Assembly: GCF_001679925.1 (NCBI RefSeq)
Contig: NZ_LYUZ01000087.1
Location: 1-60,954 of the forward strand
Length of the DNA stretch: 60,954 nucleotides
Reading direction: 5' to 3'
DNA from: Leisingera sp. JC1
Lineage (GTDB): Bacteria; Pseudomonadota; Alphaproteobacteria; Rhodobacterales; Rhodobacteraceae
The notes under the pieces are model-generated. The model worked only from the letters and a program-made list of their open reading frames with translations, ran no database searches and had not been told where the DNA came from. Below, piece after piece: positions 7,772 to 15,073 of this stretch (the first letter of the stretch is position 1; every line of letters begins with the position of its first letter). Position numbers and translations under genes: made by a program.

Positions 7772-8059
7772 TTAAACCCCCGCCTCAACTGTCACTTTCA
7801 TACCAAGGGCCTTCATCACACCCAGCACAGTTGAGAGCTTCGGATCGCCCGCCTCGGATAAGCCCTTGTAAAGCGCCTGCCGCGTAACGTCCGCAGCTTT
7901 GGCAATTTCAGTCATGCCACGCGCGCGGGCAACAGTTGCCATGGCGTTCTTGATATATGCCTCGTCGCCAGTTTCGAAAGCCGCAGCCAGATATTCGGCT
8001 TGCGCCTCGATAGTATCCAGGTACTCGGCCGCATCGAAACGTGTTGTCTTGATCGGCAT
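7772..8059 (-). CDS. Antitoxin of a HigBA-like toxin-antitoxin pair
   Basis: A 95-aa protein of the 'addiction module antidote' type. Residues 45-90 form an XRE-like helix-turn-helix (MTEIAKAADVTRQALYKGLS, then PKLSTVLGVMKALGMKV). It should neutralise the upstream-encoded RelE-fold toxin and repress the shared promoter. GGAGG lies 7 bases before the ATG at 8059; the frame also reads a TTG two codons earlier. The toxin stop is only 2 bases before this start, so the genes are cotranscribed, toxin first, which is the HigBA order. Confidence 0.85.
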   Translation of the reverse strand: MPIKTTRFDAAEYLDTIEAQAEYLAAAFETGDEAYIKNAMATVARARGMTEIAKAADVTRQALYKGLSEAGDPKLSTVLGVMKALGMKVTVEAGV

Positions 8060-8061
8060 GT

Positions 8062-8349
8062 TCAAACCTCCTTTGCCATTGACACTGCGCGGGCGATGTC
8101 CCGGCGTTGTGAACTTTTATCTCCACCGCACAACAGGATGATCAGGATGTCCCCGCGCTTAGCAAAGTACACGCGGTAGCCTGGCCCATAGTCGATGCGC
8201 AGCTCCCCTATTCCATCGAAGAACTTCACGTCGCCCAAGCCACCTGCTTCTAGCCGCTCGATCCGCATTGCGATGCGGGCAACAGCACGCCGGTCTTTCA
8301 GCTTACGCATCCAACGCGAAAATTCTTCGGTCTGCTGAACCTCAATCAT
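8062..8349 (-). CDS. RelE/HigB-fold toxin
   Basis: A 95-aa toxin of the RelE/ParE superfamily, subgroup with phage-derived Gp49-like toxins. Motifs: FSRWMRKLKDRRAVARI, then GELRIDYGPGYRVYF and a C-terminal LLCGGDKSSQRRDI, the usual order for mRNA-cleaving HigB-like toxins. The start at 8349 is chosen because a promoter lies immediately upstream. It probably stabilises the plasmid by post-segregational killing. Confidence 0.85.
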   Translation of the reverse strand: MIEVQQTEEFSRWMRKLKDRRAVARIAMRIERLEAGGLGDVKFFDGIGELRIDYGPGYRVYFAKRGDILIILLCGGDKSSQRRDIARAVSMAKEV

Positions 8350-8355
8350 GTGTAA

Positions 8356-8395
8356 ACTATAGGAGACACGCTTGATAAAGTCAACCACAGTTGAC
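8356..8395 (-). promoter_or_regulatory. Toxin-antitoxin promoter with overlapping operator
   Basis: Reading the minus strand, TTGACT (8384-8379) and TATAGT (8361-8356) are separated by 17 bases, a near-consensus promoter. Only 6 bases separate the -10 from the toxin ATG, so the mRNA is probably leaderless. A GTCAAC/GTTGAC inverted repeat (8380-8385, 8390-8395) overlaps the -35, as expected for the antitoxin operator. Confidence 0.72.
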
Positions 8396-8418
8396 AGTTG
8401 TGCCCTCGCTACCCTGTG

Positions 8419-8712
8419 TTAGTGCCGCCAGTTGTCCCGGCCATACTTCCGACCGTTGACAGTTAGACGGTCATGTCCATCTATCGGCACGTCCTCATGA
8501 ACAAGGCGGCCATCTTCCCTGATCCGGTAGATACTGGCAGTCGTGTCATCGAACCCGAAGCCGTAGATCACAAACTGCCAATCCCCCCTGCCCTGCTCCC
8601 TGACCTGGTAGTATCCCCCGAAGTTTCGGCACTGGTATTCCCCGGCCCACCATTGCGCGCCGGGTTTTGCTTTTTCTGTCTCGGTCATTGGAATGAGATC
8701 AAGCTGGCTCAT
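8419..8712 (-). CDS. Hypothetical protein
   Basis: A 97-aa soluble protein with GGGAGG 6 bases before the ATG. Aromatic-rich (WWAGEYQ, GGYYQVREQ); it may be a small beta-barrel. Third gene of the minus-strand trio 9373-8419. Not recognised. Confidence 0.55.
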   Translation of the reverse strand: MSQLDLIPMTETEKAKPGAQWWAGEYQCRNFGGYYQVREQGRGDWQFVIYGFGFDDTTASIYRIREDGRLVHEDVPIDGHDRLTVNGRKYGRDNWRH

Positions 8713-8723
8713 GACTGGCCTCC

Positions 8724-9194
8724 CTAGAATTCAAAGGTCACATCGCCGTTGAGAAGGATTTTCCCGATTGCGTAAGTCAGGCGGCTCCCTTCTTCCTCTG
8801 CCTCGTCCTGCAACCCTTGCCACTGCTCATAGAGGTGCGTTTGACAGTCGGCTTTGCAGCTGACGGGCCGGTCCATGCTGTCGAAAATCTGGTACTTCGG
8901 CTGCGGCGCCTCAGCCAACAGCGTGCGATTGGATGCACAAGACTCCGGAGACCAAACGCGGCCGTTGTAGCTGATGTGCGCGATGTGATGCCCACTGTCG
9001 GTGAACACATCAGCGCTTCCGAATTGCGAATGTCCGAGGCCCGCCTTGTCCCGTGCCTCGATGTAGGCTCGCTGGCAATCGTTCAAGTTTTCCCTCCCCC
9101 GGATCCACTTGGTGCCGGGCACCGCGACCTCGCGCCCGGGATGAATCTCGAACCGCACCGCAAGGGGGCTTCCGTTGCTGCTCTGCCCGCTCAT
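8724..9194 (-). CDS. Hypothetical protein
   Basis: A 156-aa soluble protein, overlapping the upstream gene by 4 bases (ATGA). Contains several Cys and His but no recognised metal-binding spacing. Not recognised. Confidence 0.55.
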   Translation of the reverse strand: MSGQSSNGSPLAVRFEIHPGREVAVPGTKWIRGRENLNDCQRAYIEARDKAGLGHSQFGSADVFTDSGHHIAHISYNGRVWSPESCASNRTLLAEAPQPKYQIFDSMDRPVSCKADCQTHLYEQWQGLQDEAEEEGSRLTYAIGKILLNGDVTFEF

Positions 9195-9373
9195 GCCGCC
9201 AGCTCCCCCGTCTTGATAAAACGCATAGGGTCTCTTTCAACGATCTGACACTGGCCCTCGGTATGGCCTTTGGAAATCGCCTTGGCCCGCATCCCTGCCA
9301 GATTGGCCGGCAGAATAGCCGCGCCCTGAGAGAGCGCGACTGCGTAGGTGTAGATGTCGTGACCTGCAAACAT
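9191..9373 (-). CDS. Small hypothetical protein whose 5' end lies in a repeated element
   Basis: A 60-aa protein starting MFAGHDIYTYAV. The first six codons and the upstream region are duplicated in inverse orientation at 12548-12530, where the copy reads MFAGHD and then stops. The gene start therefore lies within the left end of the mobile element at 9354-12548. First gene of the trio running to 8419. Function unknown. Confidence 0.5.
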   Translation of the reverse strand: MFAGHDIYTYAVALSQGAAILPANLAGMRAKAISKGHTEGQCQIVERDPMRFIKTGELAA

Positions 9374-9517
9374 ATTCGGCTCGACCTGCAATCATCCTGA
9401 TTTTTGGCCCGAATTAGCTGACACTATCGCGGGTCTCAAACCCGGATTGTCTGCGAATGAACCCACATTGGCTGCGTCCAGCTTGCAATCATACAGGCGA
9501 ACCCAGATTATCTGCGA
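9354..9517 (+). repeat. Left inverted end of the element
   Basis: Contains direct copies of a roughly 17-base unit, CCC plus two or three bases, then ATTATCTGCGAA or a variant: at about 9408, 9441, 9470 and 9503. Between them lie two CTTGCAATCAT / CCTGCAATCAT boxes. This is the pattern of repeated transposase-binding sites. From 9518 to 9775 I see no gene except a doubtful 41-codon frame from 9547 and a small GCCCACGC hairpin at about 9736-9755. Confidence 0.65.
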
Positions 9518-9775
9518 ACGGTAGGCCCGGTGGAGAACTTGGCCTATGCAGACTGAACGACAGCAAGCGCAGCAACCGCCGCCGGCAGCACGATTCATGA
9601 ACTGGAAAGATGCCGGACAGACCTGCCGTTTACCGCTTCTGCCATCACTGATGATGCACCAACGGGCTTGACTTGCGGGCAATATGCCCTCATATAGGGG
9701 CTGAGGCGCAAGCTTGTATTGCCCTCTTTCCGAGGCCCACGCGTAAGCGTGGGCTTTCGTGCTTCTGGAGGTATT

Positions 9776-10519
9776 TTGACTTACGTAGTTTACCTAGACG
9801 AATTTGGGCACATTGGTCCCTACATAAGCAGAACAGATCCCCGACACAATGATAGCCCAGTATTTGGCTTGGCAGGGTTTGCCCTACCAATCAATGAAGT
9901 GCGGGGATTCGGCACTTGGTTCTACCAGCGCAAACAAGAACTTCTTGCGTTCGAAATTGACCGCTCCGGTACACATCCCGCCATTTGGGAGAAGAAGGGG
10001 GCAAGCCTCTATACTGTAACCAATGTTACCAAATATCCAGAGCTTCGCCGGTTCACGTTTCGGCTCTTCAACAAGATCGATAGCCTCGGTGGCTTTCTGT
10101 TTTATGTTGGCGGTACAAAACCTCGCCCCCCCGAGGAGCATAATCCGAACCAGCTTTATCGAAGCGTCCTGAGAGAAGCGATCAAACGCCTCAACCAGCA
10201 CTGCGAAGAAGACTGTGATCCGCAGGAGAATTTTTTTCTTACACTTGACGAGCATGATCAACGTGATGCGCTGATCACTGAAGCTGCGATAGCGATGTAT
10301 AAGCCCGCGGAGCCTCGCCGCCATCTCATCGAGCCACCTTTTCAGGTAGAAAGCCATCGGTATCAGACAATGCAAGCGGCAGACTGGATCGCAGGGCTTG
10401 TGGGGCGGTTTGGTGCGGTTTGGAAAGCACCAGCAGAATACCAAGAGAATGAAATTTTCAGGACATACTTCGAAGACCGATTAAATCAGAAATCAATTCG
10501 TAGTGGGATTCGAAGCTAA
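9776..10519 (+). CDS. DUF3800 family protein
   Basis: A 247-aa protein of the DUF3800 family, which has a predicted RNase H-like fold. Seen here: the N-terminal acidic motif VVYLDEFG, a second acidic motif FLTLDEHDQ, and the C-terminal QAADWIAGLVGRFGA helix. The acidic residues would bind a metal, so nuclease activity is plausible. DUF3800 genes often occur on mobile elements and in defence islands; biochemical function is not established to my knowledge. The TTG at 9776 is chosen because GGAGG lies 4 bases before it and the family begins exactly there. Confidence 0.8.
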   Translation: MTYVVYLDEFGHIGPYISRTDPRHNDSPVFGLAGFALPINEVRGFGTWFYQRKQELLAFEIDRSGTHPAIWEKKGASLYTVTNVTKYPELRRFTFRLFNKIDSLGGFLFYVGGTKPRPPEEHNPNQLYRSVLREAIKRLNQHCEEDCDPQENFFLTLDEHDQRDALITEAAIAMYKPAEPRRHLIEPPFQVESHRYQTMQAADWIAGLVGRFGAVWKAPAEYQENEIFRTYFEDRLNQKSIRSGIRS

Positions 10520-10694
10520 GGCTGTCCGATAAATGCAGATACTCTCGTAAATTCTCTGCAACTGCCCGCATTGCAAACTGGGCTTTCAGCTCCCCCGCTG
10601 CGTAGATCACTCATGTCACAGCTCCATTTTCCGAGCCGTGAATCATGCAGTGCGGCGGAAATCAATGCATCCTGACCCCAAGGGAACCACTGTT

Positions 10695-10719
10695 GGCGCC
10701 CCTCTGCTGGGGCGCCTTT
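10695..10719 (+). terminator. Rho-independent terminator
   Basis: GGCGCCCC and GGGGCGCC pair perfectly around a 6-base loop, followed by TTTCCTAATTT. It would end transcripts coming from the DUF3800 gene and lies just past the 3' end of the convergent glycine-rich gene. The rest of 10520-10742 shows no gene. Confidence 0.75.
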
Positions 10720-10742
10720 CCTAATTTGCCATTGTGCACCAT

Positions 10743-11912
10743 TTACGGCCACATGGAGTCAAACTCGGCCTGCGTAAGTAACTCTAAGTAGATGCGGCCC
10801 TGGTGCTCGTTTTTTGCTCCATCGGCTCCGTTCCGAGCCTTGTCACCAATTAGCCCTTTGACGCCGTCGCGCCCTGCGTGCGTGCAGGGCCAATTGACGT
10901 TGCCTTCTGCTCCGTGCCACCCGAAGTTTCCTGGTTTACCCCGGCTACCTCCCGTGCCTGGTTTCCCTGGGGTTGCCAAAAACTGAAACGCCAGCATTTT
11001 CGAGATCCCAGCAGCCGTTGACATCAAAATGAGGTTTCCACCTTGGATCCCGTCCTCAGCATCTCCTCCGCGGCCGGCCCGGCCACCATCACCACCGTCA
11101 CCTCCGCGACCAGGTCCTGCAGCACAATGCAAATCGACAAGCAAATGAGCTTTAGTTACCGATGAACTACCTTGCGCGCCGTTTCCACCATGACCGCCAT
11201 CCCCGCCGTCCCCGCCGTCACGTCCATCTTGACCGTGAGTTTCAAACGTTAACGCTGGGTAATTTTGCTCTGGGTCATTCGGATCGGTAACCTCGATTTC
11301 GTCGAAGGCTATAACAAATTGACGCATTATTCGCGGTTGGTCCGGACGAGAGCTTGTTCCATGTGTTCCGTGTGTTCCATCCGTTCCACTCTCGCCGACC
11401 CCTGTTCCGTTGATACCGTCAGCCGCTTTGGATGGTGTAGAGGGTTTAGGGGCTTTCGGGCCTGGCGAAACAACTATGCCTGCGCCACTTGTCGGGGTCC
11501 GCACTACCACCTTTCGAGCAGCAATGACGACAAGATTCTCACTCGGTAGTAGACCGGCGCTGGTGCCTCCATCGATAGTTAAAACCGCTCCATCTTGAAG
11601 CGCCAGAACGTCGCAGCGGATCACTCGGCTATTCTGGATATGTTCTTGGCCCTCAATAGCCAGAAGGTCATGAACTTCGTCAGCGCTCTGAATGGCTGAC
11701 ATCGTTTCATTCTTATCGAAGTGCCCTTTCTGATGCCCTGAGACGGCCAGTAGTGCTCCGATTGCATGGGCGCCATGCTCAAGTTGAACATTATACTCAA
11801 AATCTGGAAAGCTAATACTAGGAGCTTCTTGGAACAGCCCTCCAAACTTAGGGCCAAAGATAGTTCTCGCTCTTTCCTTGAGTTCACTAATTGATTCACC
11901 CGCGCCACTCAT
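10743..11912 (-). CDS. Collagen-like glycine-rich protein of unknown function
   Basis: A 389-aa protein in two parts. Residues 1-140 are an ordinary soluble or beta-rich domain. After that come at least four Gly-rich tracts with collagen-like triplets (GRDGGDGGDGGHGGNG; GRGGDGGDGGRAGRGG; GKPGTGGSRGKPG), separated by hydrophobic strands. No signal peptide is seen. Such architecture suggests an extended, possibly trimeric fibre. It is convergent with the DUF3800 gene inside the mobile element and is probably a passenger with it. Confidence 0.7.
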   Translation of the reverse strand: MSGAGESISELKERARTIFGPKFGGLFQEAPSISFPDFEYNVQLEHGAHAIGALLAVSGHQKGHFDKNETMSAIQSADEVHDLLAIEGQEHIQNSRVIRCDVLALQDGAVLTIDGGTSAGLLPSENLVVIAARKVVVRTPTSGAGIVVSPGPKAPKPSTPSKAADGINGTGVGESGTDGTHGTHGTSSRPDQPRIMRQFVIAFDEIEVTDPNDPEQNYPALTFETHGQDGRDGGDGGDGGHGGNGAQGSSSVTKAHLLVDLHCAAGPGRGGDGGDGGRAGRGGDAEDGIQGGNLILMSTAAGISKMLAFQFLATPGKPGTGGSRGKPGNFGWHGAEGNVNWPCTHAGRDGVKGLIGDKARNGADGAKNEHQGRIYLELLTQAEFDSMWP

Positions 11913-12040
11913 TACTAAACCTCCTCTGGTTACACTTTATATTCCCCAAGTAGAGCGAACGACGACAAGATCAATCAACCTTAATGCTGCCCATCCTGAG
12001 CCGTTCAAACTGAACTGTTCGCCTGCTTTGTTTAGGGTGC

Positions 12041-12240
12041 CCGTCCGTTGAACCCGACCTGTTCCGGCAGGGCTTGGCCTGTTATGCTGCTTTGGCAGCG
12101 TAACGCCAGGGAAGGAGCTCGTTCAGTTGTGTGATTTGTGGTCTGCGATTTGGGCGAGAACCCATGTTAGCCAAGCCTGAGGCTCGTCAATGTGAGTTTA
12201 GAGCCGATCTTGGAGTGTTTGCCAAACGTGGGTTTCCTAG
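12041..12240 (-). pseudogene. tnpC: Remnant of an IS66-family transposase gene (3' end)
   Basis: Reading the minus strand, the segment encodes pieces typical of the IS66 TnpC C-terminus: DEPQAWLTWVLAQIADHK, then after a frameshift in a run of A, ITQLNELLPWRYAAKAA and a stop at 12082-12084. A second disruption lies upstream. The bases after the stop (GTTCAACGGACG) look like the start of an IS66 right end before the match is lost. The gene is dead. The remaining sequence of 11913-12377 shows no other gene. Confidence 0.75.
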
Positions 12241-12377
12241 ACGCCAGGCCGCCGTCGAAACCCCGCCCAGAGACCTTGAATAATCCTGTCCTGAAATCGC
12301 GTCCGGATATCTACGTTCGGTGAAGCAAGTTGCAGACGGGAAGTCAGACGGGTGCAGGTGTATGAAAACATGTGGTA

Positions 12378-12548
12378 AAACCTATTCGCATTTAATGTGA
12401 GCCAGGGCGGATGATTGCAAGCCCGTCGCAAATAATGTGGGTTCATTCGCAGATAATTCGGGTTTGGGGTGCCGGATAGATGCAAATAGTTCGGGCTGAA
12501 AATCAAGATGATTGCAGGTCGAACCGGTTATGTTTGCAGGTCACGACA
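12378..12548 (-). repeat. Right inverted end of the element
   Basis: Inverse copy of the left end. On the minus strand it shows CCCGAACTATTTGCA, CCCGAATTATCTGCGAA, CCCACATTATTTGCGA and CTCACATTAAATGCGAA, four tandem-like units, plus the two TGCAATCAT boxes. The outermost bases repeat the first codons of the 9191-9373 gene. Confidence 0.65.
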
Positions 12549-12575
12549 TGTAGAGGTGTGTTTCCCAATGGCGCT

Positions 12576-12803
12576 TCATGCCGGCACCTCAGCGCTGAAC
12601 ACTACGGTTTCGCCTTCGACCTTGTAAGGAACAGCCTTGGACAGCAGTTGCTCGATGGCGGCGGCCGGGACGTCGGCAAAGGTCGCACTGACGGTCTGAA
12701 GCATCCGCTGCCGATCTCCCTCAAAGGAATAGGCGTTGATGGCCCACGCGATAACGCCGGGGGTGTGAACTGCAGGAGAAGAACCGAGGCGGTATGTTGT
12801 CAT
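12576..12803 (-). CDS. Small hypothetical protein
   Basis: A 75-aa protein with GGGAG 7 bases before the ATG at 12803. Mixed alpha/beta composition (ending VPYKVEGETVVFSAEVPA). Its 5' flank is the palindrome-rich element at 12843-13079. Not recognised. Confidence 0.6.
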   Translation of the reverse strand: MTTYRLGSSPAVHTPGVIAWAINAYSFEGDRQRMLQTVSATFADVPAAAIEQLLSKAVPYKVEGETVVFSAEVPA

Positions 12804-12842
12804 TTGAGTGCTCCCTATCTGTGGTGCAAGAAAATCAAGGCT

Positions 12843-13079
12843 GGATGCAGGACAGCCGCCGAAGGCGCCTGCCCCTGCATCCCTGCCTCGTGGCGAACAG
12901 CGGTTGGGGGCGAGACAAGCGCGCGAACCGCAGGACGGAGGAAAATTTGTCCCGCGAGGAATGGGCCAAAGGCCCAGGGGAAATTTTCCTTTGGGCGAGG
13001 AACTTGCGCGCTTGTCCGAGGGGGAAGGCAGCGTCTTCCCCCTAACCAGGGGGCGTTCGGCTTGTCCGAATCCCCCCTG
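12843..13079. repeat. Nested palindrome element A
   Basis: A run of strong inverted repeats upstream of the minus-strand gene at 12803. (1) GGATGCAGG 12843-12851 pairs with 12874-12882. (2) GACAAGCGCGC 12913-12923 pairs with 13006-13016, enclosing AGGAAAATTT 12939-12948 / AAATTTTCCT 12981-12990, which encloses GGGCC-aaa-GGCCC. (3) GGGGGAAG / CTTCCCCC at about 13020-13042. (4) CAGGGGG 13047 / CCCCCCTG 13079 around GTTCGG-CCGAA. The inner core is shared with element B and hairpin 4 with element C. From 13080 to 13241 there is only a partial copy of the 305-bp cassette and a GATCAGCG hairpin. Confidence 0.75.
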
Positions 13080-13241
13080 CCCTACCGGTGAGAATGTCTG
13101 GGCCGGGGTGAGCGGGCGCAGCCCGTCGATCCCCTGCCCTGGCTAGATCATCTATGTGATCAGCGGTTTCGCTGATCTCTTGTTCCTGATGCCCATCCTG
13201 TAGCAAACAATTGGGCGGCCGGAGCCGCCCAATTCTGGACT

Positions 13242-13430
13242 TCAGGAGCTGGCATCCTTCTTCGGGAAAGCAACCATGTCCACGTTCGGGAACATATCGT
13301 GTTTGACGGTGATCGCGGTGATGTTGCCCTTCTCGTCGGTGCTGACGAAGGCAACACCGCAGCGGTTCCAGTAAGTCTTGCCGTCTTTTTCGTTTGCCTT
13401 GACGTTAAGGTTCAGAGTTTGAGAAGGCAT
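13242..13430 (-). CDS. Small hypothetical protein, intact copy of an inverted duplicate
   Basis: A 62-aa protein (MPSQTLNLNVKANEKDG...) of probable beta structure. A decayed second copy lies in opposite orientation at 13621-13775, so the gene and its leader form one arm of a 0.5-kb inverted duplication. Function unknown. Confidence 0.62.
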   Translation of the reverse strand: MPSQTLNLNVKANEKDGKTYWNRCGVAFVSTDEKGNITAITVKHDMFPNVDMVAFPKKDASS

Positions 13431-13435
13431 TTTGT

Positions 13436-13617
13436 GATCCTCGCTTTGAGTGTTTCGATGAACATGGAGGAAGCGGGCTCAAAGGGGATGTCAGCTGAAA
13501 ATTTGATCCGCGAGGAATGGGCCTTAAGCCCAGGGGAAATTTTCAGTTGAAGCAAAGCGATCATTCCCGGCTGCCCGCTTAGTGTTCATCTTTGAGAAAC
13601 ACAGATTGGCGAGGATC
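13436..13617. repeat. Nested palindrome element B
   Basis: Concentric inverted repeats centred near 13526: GATCCTCGC 13436-13444 with 13609-13617; GAACA 13460 with TGTTC 13583; AAGCGGGC 13471-13478 with 13573-13580; CAGCTGAAAATTT 13492-13504 with 13537-13549 (one G-U-type mismatch); GGGC 13519 with GCCC 13528. The core between the inner arms (CCGCGAGGAATGGGCC...AGGGG) is nearly the same as in element A although the arms differ in paired fashion. Confidence 0.75.
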
Positions 13618-13620
13618 CTT

Positions 13621-13775
13621 ATGGCTTTGGTCTGAAGTTGCGTCTCGGAGGCTGAAGGCAAGACTTGCTGGAACTGCGGTAGAATTGTGAGAGTCCAGCG
13701 GCGGTGAATAGGGCAACATCACCGCGATCACCTTGAGCGCGCCTTTTTCAACCGTAACCTGGTTGCCTTGCAGAC
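13621..13775 (+). pseudogene. Decayed inverse copy of the 13242-13430 gene
   Basis: From an ATG at 13621 the plus strand repeats parts of the minus-strand gene: GGCAAGACTTnCTGGAAC, then the stretch at 13712-13732 identical to the intact gene over 21 bases, then GGTTGCCTT near the end. Stop codons and small deletions break the frame (a TGA five codons in). Confidence 0.65.
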
Positions 13776-13824
13776 CTAGGGACAGCTGAAAACACGGTCA
13801 GGCAGGTAGCCGCAGGCCAATCAT

Positions 13825-13859
13825 TAACAGGTAACACATAACAGAGAACTGTTATTGGT
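13825..13859 (+). repeat. Heptad cluster 1 (TAACnnn)
   Basis: Contiguous 7-base units TAACAGG, TAACACA, TAACAGA, GAACTGT, TATTGGT. It overlaps a perfect ATAACAG/CTGTTAT inverted repeat (13838-13855). Same motif as the clusters at 14134, 14349 and 15363. Confidence 0.65.
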
Positions 13860-13871
13860 AGCCGTTCTCCA

Positions 13872-14070
13872 GGCTGCTTGCAGCCTGCGCAATGCGATCG
13901 TCACCCGAAGGGCCGATACAGCCGTGTGGAAACGACCATGGCGCAAAACGCGTCAGCTGGCCCTTTGGGACAGATGAGGTGTTATTGCCCCAGGGAGTTC
14001 CACACGGTTGGATCGGTGGAGCGCCGCCTGCGGCGCGGAATAGAGCGCGGTCCCGCGTTCACGCGGGATG
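13872..14070. repeat. Hairpin-rich segment upstream of the partition genes (element H)
   Basis: AGGCTGC-tt-GCAGCCT at about 13872; CCGTGTGGAA 13922-13931 with TTCCACACGG 13998-14007, a perfect 10-base long-range stem; GCGCCGC/GCGGCGC near 14030; TCCCGCGT/ACGCGGGA near 14053-14070. No gene is seen between 13776 and 14410. An AT-rich stretch lies at about 14234-14266. Confidence 0.6.
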
Positions 14071-14133
14071 CGCCCCGAAACCAAGTCGATGCTAAACTAG
14101 TGCCAAATCCGGAAAGGCAGAACCCATACCCCA

Positions 14134-14203
14134 TAACCCTTACCCCTTAACTCCTAACTCTTAACTCTTAACTCTTAACTCTTAACTCTTACCTGTTAAT
14201 TGA
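14134..14203 (+). repeat. Heptad cluster 2: ten tandem 7-bp units, likely partition centromere
   Basis: Ten contiguous heptads: TAACCCT, TACCCCT, TAACTCC, five exact TAACTCT, TACCTGT, TAATTGA. Tandem heptads are how the small ribbon-helix-helix ParB analogues of type Ib partition systems (such as Omega of pSM19035) recognise DNA. The position about 200 bp upstream of parA fits parS. The binding itself is inference. Confidence 0.75.
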
Positions 14204-14348
14204 TCCTTTTCTTTAACTCAAACCCGATCCACAATGTTGCAAAATAATATTTATTTATAGCACATTAAGGAGTGACCTTGCCCAATATCAGCGGTCTCAT
14301 GTGACCACCACGCTATAGTCTCAATGGCACACAGCAGACAACAACGCT

Positions 14349-14383
14349 TAACAGTTTACACATAACTATTAACACCTTATAGG
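14349..14383 (+). promoter_or_regulatory. parA promoter embedded in heptad cluster 3
   Basis: TTTACA (14355-14360), 17 bases, TATAGG (14378-14383) form a good promoter about 28 bases before the parA GTG. The same bases are five heptads: TAACAGT, TTACACA, TAACTAT, TAACACC, TTATAGG. Binding of the downstream-encoded small protein here would autoregulate the operon. A CACCT-tat-AGGTG palindrome (14373-14385) covers the -10. Confidence 0.72.
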
Positions 14384-14410
14384 TGAACAAGGCAAAAAAA
14401 GGATCGAGCA

Positions 14411-15073
14411 GTGACCCAAGTAATCAGCGTTGTTCAAGAGAAAGGCGGGGCAGGGAAGTCTACCCTCCTCATAGCAATTGCATCACTAATGGTAGCGGAT
14501 GGCGCCAAAGTGGCCGTCATCGACACAGACCCACAACATACCCTTTCGGACTGGGCCAAAAAAGAAAGCACCGACGTTGATTGGGCGGTTGAGGAAGACG
14601 ACGAACGGCTAATTCCAACACTTCGCGCTCTCAAGAAGAGCGAGCCGGCTTACGATGCGATTTTTGTGGACACCGCCGGTTTCAAGTCGGCTATGGCTGT
14701 TTATGCAATCAACGCATCCGGCCTGGTCTTGATCCCTTCGAAAGCCACTGAAACCGATGCCAAAGGTGCAATCAAGACATTCAGGCATGTGACCAGTGTG
14801 GCGGACTCGATGGATAAAGACATTCCTGCCTATGTCGTCATGATGGACGTGGATCCGGCAACCAATATCACAGCGGCTACCTTGGAATCCCTGGATGACC
14901 TTAAGATACCCAGGCTAAAAGCCATGTGTGCGCACCGAACAGGCTTCAAGGAAATGATGAGCACAGGCCGAGGACCCGAGGGTTCAGCAAAGAGGTCGGC
15001 ACAAACTGTGTTGGCTGAAATGCAGATGGGTGGTCTGATCGATTTCTACGGAGGTAAAGATGGCAAAGCTTAA
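14411..15073 (+). CDS. parA: ParA-type partition ATPase
   Basis: A 220-aa short ParA without an N-terminal DNA-binding domain, as in type Ib partition systems. Deviant Walker A KGGAGKST at residues 11-18 with both lysines; VIDTDPQ (Walker A') near residue 37; FVDTAG (Walker B) near residue 82. It should form ATP-dependent gradients on the nucleoid that distribute plasmid copies. Start GTG with AAAAGG about 8 bases upstream. It overlaps the next gene by 14 bases and is preceded by heptad arrays that probably serve as centromere and operator. Confidence 0.9.
   Translation: MTQVISVVQEKGGAGKSTLLIAIASLMVADGAKVAVIDTDPQHTLSDWAKKESTDVDWAVEEDDERLIPTLRALKKSEPAYDAIFVDTAGFKSAMAVYAINASGLVLIPSKATETDAKGAIKTFRHVTSVADSMDKDIPAYVVMMDVDPATNITAATLESLDDLKIPRLKAMCAHRTGFKEMMSTGRGPEGSAKRSAQTVLAEMQMGGLIDFYGGKDGKA

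Larger units (their letters stand above)
9354..12548. mobile_element. Transposase-less element with long inverted ends (passenger-carrying type)
   Basis: Two ends of about 160-170 bp, in opposite orientation, bound a 3.2-kb segment. They align over nearly their whole length, with mismatches and short gaps. No transposase or recombinase is encoded inside; the contents are a DUF3800 gene, a glycine-rich gene and an IS66 scar. The form fits a passenger-carrying or non-autonomous transposable element mobilised from elsewhere. Multiple repeats at each end are known for IS21, Tn7 and Tn5053-type elements, so such a transposase is possible, but the family is not identified. Confidence 0.6.

Noticed and set aside
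9547-9672. 41-codon frame after the left element end
   Set aside because: No ribosome binding site and no recognisable transposase or regulator sequence.
12237-12506. 89-codon minus-strand frame with repeated NYL residues
   Set aside because: The repeated residues come from the repeated ATTATCTGCGAA units of the element end; no gene signal.
13055-13075. tRNA-like T-arm (GTTCGG ... CCGAATCC)
   Set aside because: No acceptor, D or anticodon arm can be built around it; it is one of two hairpin variants (other at 16884-16918).
14134-14203. Short tandem array considered as CRISPR
   Set aside because: Units are 7 bp without spacers; no cas genes in the window.
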